A stretch of DNA of 64,000 nt from Malania oleifera (Eukaryota; Streptophyta; Magnoliopsida; Santalales; Ximeniaceae): positions 111,679,087-111,743,086 of the forward strand of contig NC_080423.1 in NCBI RefSeq assembly GCF_029873635.1, read 5' to 3'. This document shows positions 59,385-64,000 of this stretch, in pieces; position 1 is the first letter of the stretch; each line of letters starts with the position of its first letter. A program made the translations under genes and the position numbers. A model generated the notes under the pieces. It was not told the origin of the DNA, did not search any database, and worked only from the letters and a program-made list of their open reading frames with translations.

Positions 59385-60155
59385 ATTTTTTTTTATTTTT
59401 GTTTCATCCACGAAGAGAAATTTATTTATTGTAGGATGAAGGCATCAAGCGGATACCACCCAAGTGCACTGGAAACAACAAGAAACAACACAACACCAAG
59501 GTATCGAGGAAATCAAGGATTACAAAAAAGCCCTTCACAACCAGTAAAAATCATAGTTATCCAAAGGTCCATGACAAGCCTGAAGGGGAAAACCATTTCC
59601 CTAGAAAGTTCTCCAGTTCCTCTCTCCACAACGCCCAAAAAATAGCAATGGGGGATGAGGGAAAGAGATTTTCTACCATCCTTGTTAGAGTAGATCCCTT
59701 TCCAAGCCCCATAATTTGCCCTCCACCATAGCTGCATTGACCCTCTTCTGCTTGCCCATAGAGATGGCCAAGTTCCAGATTTTGTTGGTCCAAAAACAGT
59801 GCAAAAGGATGATCCCAATTGTTTCAGCCTGCTCCAGGCATAAAAAGCACCTATTAACTAGAGGTAAGCCCTTTTTTTGGGATTTGTCAATTGTAAGAAT
59901 CCTCCTGAGTCCTGACAGTTGCCTCCCACATGAAAAAAGCAACCTTTGTGGGGGCTGCAGCTTTCCATGAGTTTCCAAGGGAAATTGTCGCTACACTTAC
60001 CCATCCCATTGTGTATATGCACTAAATACTCTCCATTTGGCAAAATGTGTTGGATAACTAAGGCCCAAGACGGTGAGTTTCCCAGATTATATTTTGAAAT
60101 AAGATCAATGGAAATTGAAGGAATGATCACAAAAAAAAAAAAAAAATCTAGCGAG
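59385..60155 (-). mobile_element. 5'-truncated LINE in the TSN intron
   Basis: Minus-strand frames, broken by frameshifts, encode the C-terminal zinc-binding region of a plant L1 reverse transcriptase (zf-RVT): FPWK, LTIDKSQKKGLPLVNRCFLC, AETIGIILLHCF, KIWNLAI. A 3' untranslated stretch and an A-rich tail follow (T-rich at 59385-59400 on the plus strand). The missing 5' part is the usual outcome of incomplete target-primed reverse transcription. Right boundary approximate. Non-functional. Confidence 0.8.
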
Positions 60156-61205
60156 AGGCTAGACACACAAGTTTCATAATTCATGTAAATACGTCACGCA
60201 CTAGCCTACTGGAAGCACACATCTAGTTTAATTCAGAAATTACTAAAGAACCATTCATGGAAGCGTGCTTCAAAATAAATGGGGTTGACACTTCTTTTCT
60301 TTTAGAAATCGATTACGTAAGTATATGGGCTGCTGCTCCACAAGGTTTGAACATCGAATTTTAATGTGCATTATTCTGCAATTTTATTGTTTTAATCATA
60401 TTTTATACTATTATTTGATTTAAATATGAAAATGAGCACTTTTTAATTTGTTTTAGTTTTATAAATATTAACCAAATAGGTTGTTGGTTATTGGTTTTTG
60501 GTTTTTGTTTCTGGTTTTGATAGTAATACCAAACAGCCCCTAAGTAAATCATTCCAAGCTGTAGTTATAACATTCCAAGGTTGTTATTTTATTGTTCTAG
60601 TATGCAAGTGTCAATTATTTTGGAAAAGTGAGGTCCAGGAGAACTCATATTACGACATTCCCTGAGATAAACATGTGGCTATAATTTTCTATTCATGTCC
60701 AACTTTAGATTGACAAGATCAAAATGTGTGGCCTCAACTAAAAAAGCGCAATAGGCATGCCTTTTGTGCTAGTGCACAAGTCTCAATGTAAAATGTGTTG
60801 GCTTTTTTTCTATTTGGTATTATATTTTTGCTGTTTGGTATTTTAGACTACCCCTCAAGGGATCTTAAGCATGCATCATCTTAAGGTGAGCTTTAAGCTG
60901 AAATCGGATAGTTTAAATAGTGAATGAAATTGCAATGGTTTAGAATGCACAATGATTGCATTAGAAAGAAAATGCAGTGACCAAGACCAGAATCAGTGAC
61001 CAAAAGACCATTTAACTCCCCATTAGATACTAGAATTTTGAAGTCTTCACAGATATTGATTGGAAGATGTAGATGATGCGGAGATCTACAAATGCTTTTC
61101 TTGATACGGATCCTAATAGATTTCCATATTACTGTCTCCACCTGATCCAATTCTTGATATGCATCTCAACACACTATTCATTCGTCCCTTTTTCTCTACT
61201 ATTTT
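60156..61205. other. TSN intron, unassigned
   Basis: No exon, LTR or tandem repeat recognised. The open frame at 60893-61150 resembles nothing I know and is probably chance. Confidence 0.4.
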
Positions 61206-61210
61206 CTTGT

Positions 61211-61320
61211 CCCCTAGGGACATCCCAATGATTAAACGTTGGGGCTTCCATGCGGAAGGCCTTGGGTTCTAACCTTGGGAGTGGAAAGGGTTGTGAGACA
61301 TGAGACGGCTACATCTTGTT
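61211..61320 (+). mobile_element. SINE-like tRNA-derived repeat
   Basis: Contains CTTCCATGCGGAAGGCCTTG followed by GGGTTCTAACC, close to the RNA polymerase III B box GGTTCRANNCC, and an A-box-like AATGATTAAACGTTGG about 40 bp upstream. A short body and a T-rich tail follow, as in plant SINEs. TSD not resolved. Confidence 0.5.
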
Positions 61321-61450
61321 TTTTTTTTTTTTAAATCAGTAAAGATGGTATATGCTAGGAAGGCATCAAAGGAGATGCCAACCCAAAGTACAAGAAATCA
61401 ACCAACCTGACAGGGGCCACAAAAAAATAAAATTACATAGAACTCATTTG
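61321..61450 (-). mobile_element. Probable LINE 3' tail
   Basis: On the minus strand, sequence rich in TTGATGCCTTCCTAGC and similar ends in AATCAGT-less A-tract (T12 at 61321-61332 plus). It resembles the 3' end of the LINE at 59385, which also has TTGATGCCTTC before its tail. Short and uncertain. Confidence 0.4.
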
Positions 61451-63479
61451 CTGCAAGTCCACTATGCCAACTAGAAACCGCAGTAAACCACAGCTCTTTG
61501 CTTCAACTATTGCTTTGTGATTGAATTTTTAAAAACTCTTCTGTTCCCCTCTTTCTGAGCACACAAGAAAATTGCAAGAGGAATGGCTACCTCCTGCTGT
61601 GCAGCCCAAGCCTAGTGTGGGCCTTGACCCCAAAAAAAAACATTTACTACACAAGTTAAAGTTGGAGTCAAGACCATTGCTTCTTGCTCCCTGCTTCCTA
61701 TGATCTGCAATTGTGACAATCCACAAAAGCCTAAACACTTAAAATTGGAGAAAACCCACATTAATTCGCTTCATTTCTAAAATAATCGAGCTTATTTAAC
61801 CCTAATACATCATAGTCATTTATAATTCTCCATATTTAAAAAATAAACCCCACTAAAAGAATCCAAAATATCCCTTTAACTAATTAAACTTGAATCTAAT
61901 GGGTCCATGATTTCACAAGCCCCTTGATCCTATTCTTTGCAGTTGGGCCTCCAAAGAGGATAATATCCCTTCATGCTACGGGCTTCTTGTATTAACTCTC
62001 CTCAGTTGGAAAGAACATAATATAACTTTGTCAAGTTAAGTTTGAGGACCATGGGAATTGTTGTTGTTGTTGGTACCCATTTTTGTCCGGGCTTAATCGG
62101 GGCCTCAATTTCTAAATCCTTGGGAATTAGCATGTTGTCATGAGTCTATAAAGCCCAAAACCAACTAATTTGGTTTATTTATATTGAATGTGGGCAAGAA
62201 CTAAGTCTAGATTCATTCTTCTAGCAAATTAGTTAAAAAAAAACATCATTTTAAATGCACTTTGCGAAAGCCTAAGCTTTGTGGCTCAAAAAACCCTGAC
62301 CTTAGCTCTTTATAGAGGAGCTAGGGAGAAGGTTTAGGAGGTTCCCAAGGTGGGAGCACACATTCAAAGCAAGAAAGGGGAAGAAGACAACCCCTAAAGA
62401 AAAGCTTGGCAAACACAACAAGCACTAGGAGGAGTTGGCATGGTCTTAAATTGCGTAACGGTCACAGGTGCTGCATGACGTGGGAGATGCGGACGTTACA
62501 TAACAGGAAGCAGTCGTGGTGGCCGTGAATTATTTTCATGCATGCACAACCATGTCAAAATTGAAGAATAGGCATGGAATCTTTTAAAACATGATTTTTA
62601 ATGAATTTTGACCACTTTTATTCAACAAACAAACACTTTTTAATATGCAACATGATTTTTATACTAATTTTCATGCATTGTTTATAGGAAAAGTCATTTT
62701 TTTATGCTTCCCACTACTTTAATGATTAAAAAATTTGGAAATGTTATTGAAAAGGAAAATTAATTAGAGACATAAAATGAGTCAATATACAATTATACAT
62801 ACACAATAAATTCATTAGTATCATTATATGAAATAGTTAAATTATAGCTCCATATAATTTTATCATTTTCTAGAAATTTAATTTTAAAATTTTACTAGTC
62901 AAAATAACAATAAGTCAATAAAAAAGCAAGCATAAAAAATTGGGACATTAGGGGTTAGGCAATTTAGGCCCATTATGCAATTTAAGACTAAATAGATAAT
63001 AGTTTCATTGTATTAAAATAATTAATAGTTACATATTCTTTTGTATTTTCTAGGAATTTTAATTTTTAAATTCTAATATTCAAAATATCAATAACTAAAT
63101 ATAGCAATTTAGGCCCATTAAGCAAATTAATTAGTTAATCTATAAGCGTATAAAATTAGCAATTAAGAAGTTAAGTAACTAAGTACTAAGTAGTAAGTGG
63201 AAATAGTTATAAACATTGCATATGCGTGATTCTATACTCATATCTACCCAAATCACTTCCAAACAGCAACAAATTTCTACCCAAATGCATAAAATTTCAT
63301 AGGGAAGTGGATGCAGTAGATCACCTTCGTATGGCGACTTCAAGCAAAAATTTCTGTTTTGGCAGCCATAGATCACTGCATCTAAGCCAGATGACCTTTG
63401 GGAGAGAGAGAATTGCAGCAAAATTCAGAAAAATCAGGAACAAATGATGTATTTTTCAGTATATAGGGCTGTCGACAGG
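61451..63479. other. TSN intron, unassigned
   Basis: AT-rich with short poly-A tracts; no exon of TSN or another gene recognised. A 73-codon plus frame at 63226-63447 has no known similarity. Confidence 0.4.
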
Positions 63480-63690
63480 GGATGATGGTGTAACGAAATC
63501 CAAATGGCCGTTATGGCCCGTTACGGAAGGGTAATGGCCATTACGGCCATCATTTTTTTTTTTTTTTTCACCGCTTACGGAAGGGTAATGGCCATTACGG
63601 CCATCATTTTTTTTTTTTTTTTTCACCACTATAGCAGTCCATATCAATATTGGACCCTTGAAGTTCCGTTATGTAACAGCCGTTATTTAA
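63480..63690. mobile_element. MITE-like element with internal 54-bp repeat
   Basis: Left GGCCGTTATGGCCCGTTACGG and right CCGTTATGTAACAGCCGTTA (near 63667-63686) are imperfect inverted repeats. Inside, two units of TTACGGAAGGGTAATGGCCA plus a poly-T run repeat at a spacing of 54 bp (63521, 63575). No coding capacity. Class uncertain. Confidence 0.5.
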
Positions 63691-64000
63691 AATCATGCTA
63701 GGTGTCACGGGTTGACTATTTTCACACCTTTGTGAAAGGGTCGTGCGACACTAGCTAAAGCACTTTTGCTTAACTAGCCAACCTATCGTTTACATTCATC
63801 CACGAAACACTTTCATTAGCATTCAATCAAATAGCAATGGGAACAGTAAGCATTCATGAAACCAGTGGCAAGCAAGCAGTAAAATCATGCTAGGTGTCAC
63901 GGGTTGACTATTTTCACACCTTTGTGAAAGGGCCGTGCGACGCTAGCTAAAGCACTCTTGCTTAACTAGCCAACCTATCGTTTACCAACATTCATCCACG
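63691..64000 (+). repeat. 192-bp direct repeat reaching the window edge
   Basis: AATCATGCTAGGTGTCACGG begins at 63691 and again at 63883, each followed by about 110 nearly identical bases to the CATTCATCCACG stretch. The second copy runs to the edge, so copy number is unknown. Confidence 0.85.

Noticed and set aside
63226..63447. Possible first exon (MATSSKNFCFGSHRSLHLSQ) on the plus strand
   Set aside because: No known homology, no clear splice sites or promoter; within the presumed TSN intron.

Overview
The window is nuclear DNA of a flowering plant, most likely a eudicot. It is AT-rich and rich in microsatellites, and almost all of it is nested, decayed transposable elements. The only recognisable host gene is the 3' end of a Tudor staphylococcal nuclease (TSN) gene on the minus strand near the right edge. 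The retroelement lineages are plant-specific: Tork/Tnt1-like copia, Tekay/Del-like chromovirus gypsy, a SIRE-like copia, and a Mutator-like element carrying a plant mobile domain (PMD). I cannot name the species.

Left block, about 1-37942. A Tork-type copia element on the plus strand forms the scaffold. Its 5' LTR is interrupted by a gypsy LTR cut by the window edge. Its integrase is interrupted by a reverse-oriented solo LTR (3743-6689, perfect TSD TAACT). Its RNase H is interrupted by a Tekay-type gypsy element (8529-21881), whose 5' LTR holds a gag-only relative (10484-14994). Its 3' LTR is interrupted by a minus-strand SIRE-like element (22390-35485) and a related solo LTR (35576-37579). 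The SIRE-like gag is itself split by two more solo LTRs (28832-30759, TSD CACAA; 31131-32820, TSD TTAAC). Most junctions still show 5-bp target duplications, so insertion order can be read from the sequence.

Middle block, about 38369-56766. A Mutator-like element has degenerate terminal inverted repeats built from palindromes with an AATCTCGCT core. It carries a MuDR-type N-terminus, a zinc knuckle and a PMD reading frame full of stops, and I see no DDE core. A gypsy-derived element with 2.5-kb LTRs and only about 0.6 kb of its own interior (41783-50238, perfect TSD ATGAG) sits inside it, and that element contains another solo LTR (44472-47227, perfect TSD ATACC).

Right block, about 57590-64000. 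The last two TSN exons (58603-58980 and 57590-57778, minus) are intact. Upstream of them no further exon is visible to the window edge, implying an intron of more than 5 kb that holds LINE, SINE-like and MITE-like debris and a 192-bp direct repeat.

The most interesting structural signals lie in the gypsy LTRs. A conserved module of two hairpins recurs in several related LTRs, and in the second hairpin both stem arms change together (GGGAAG/CTTCCC, GGGATG/CATCCC, GGGGTA/TACCCC, GAGAAG/CTTCTC), as expected for a selected RNA structure. The same LTRs keep splice-site-like GGTAAG and TTTTTCAGG motifs in fixed order. Separately, three copia LTR families and the Mutator termini each carry arrays of short palindromes with different sequences.
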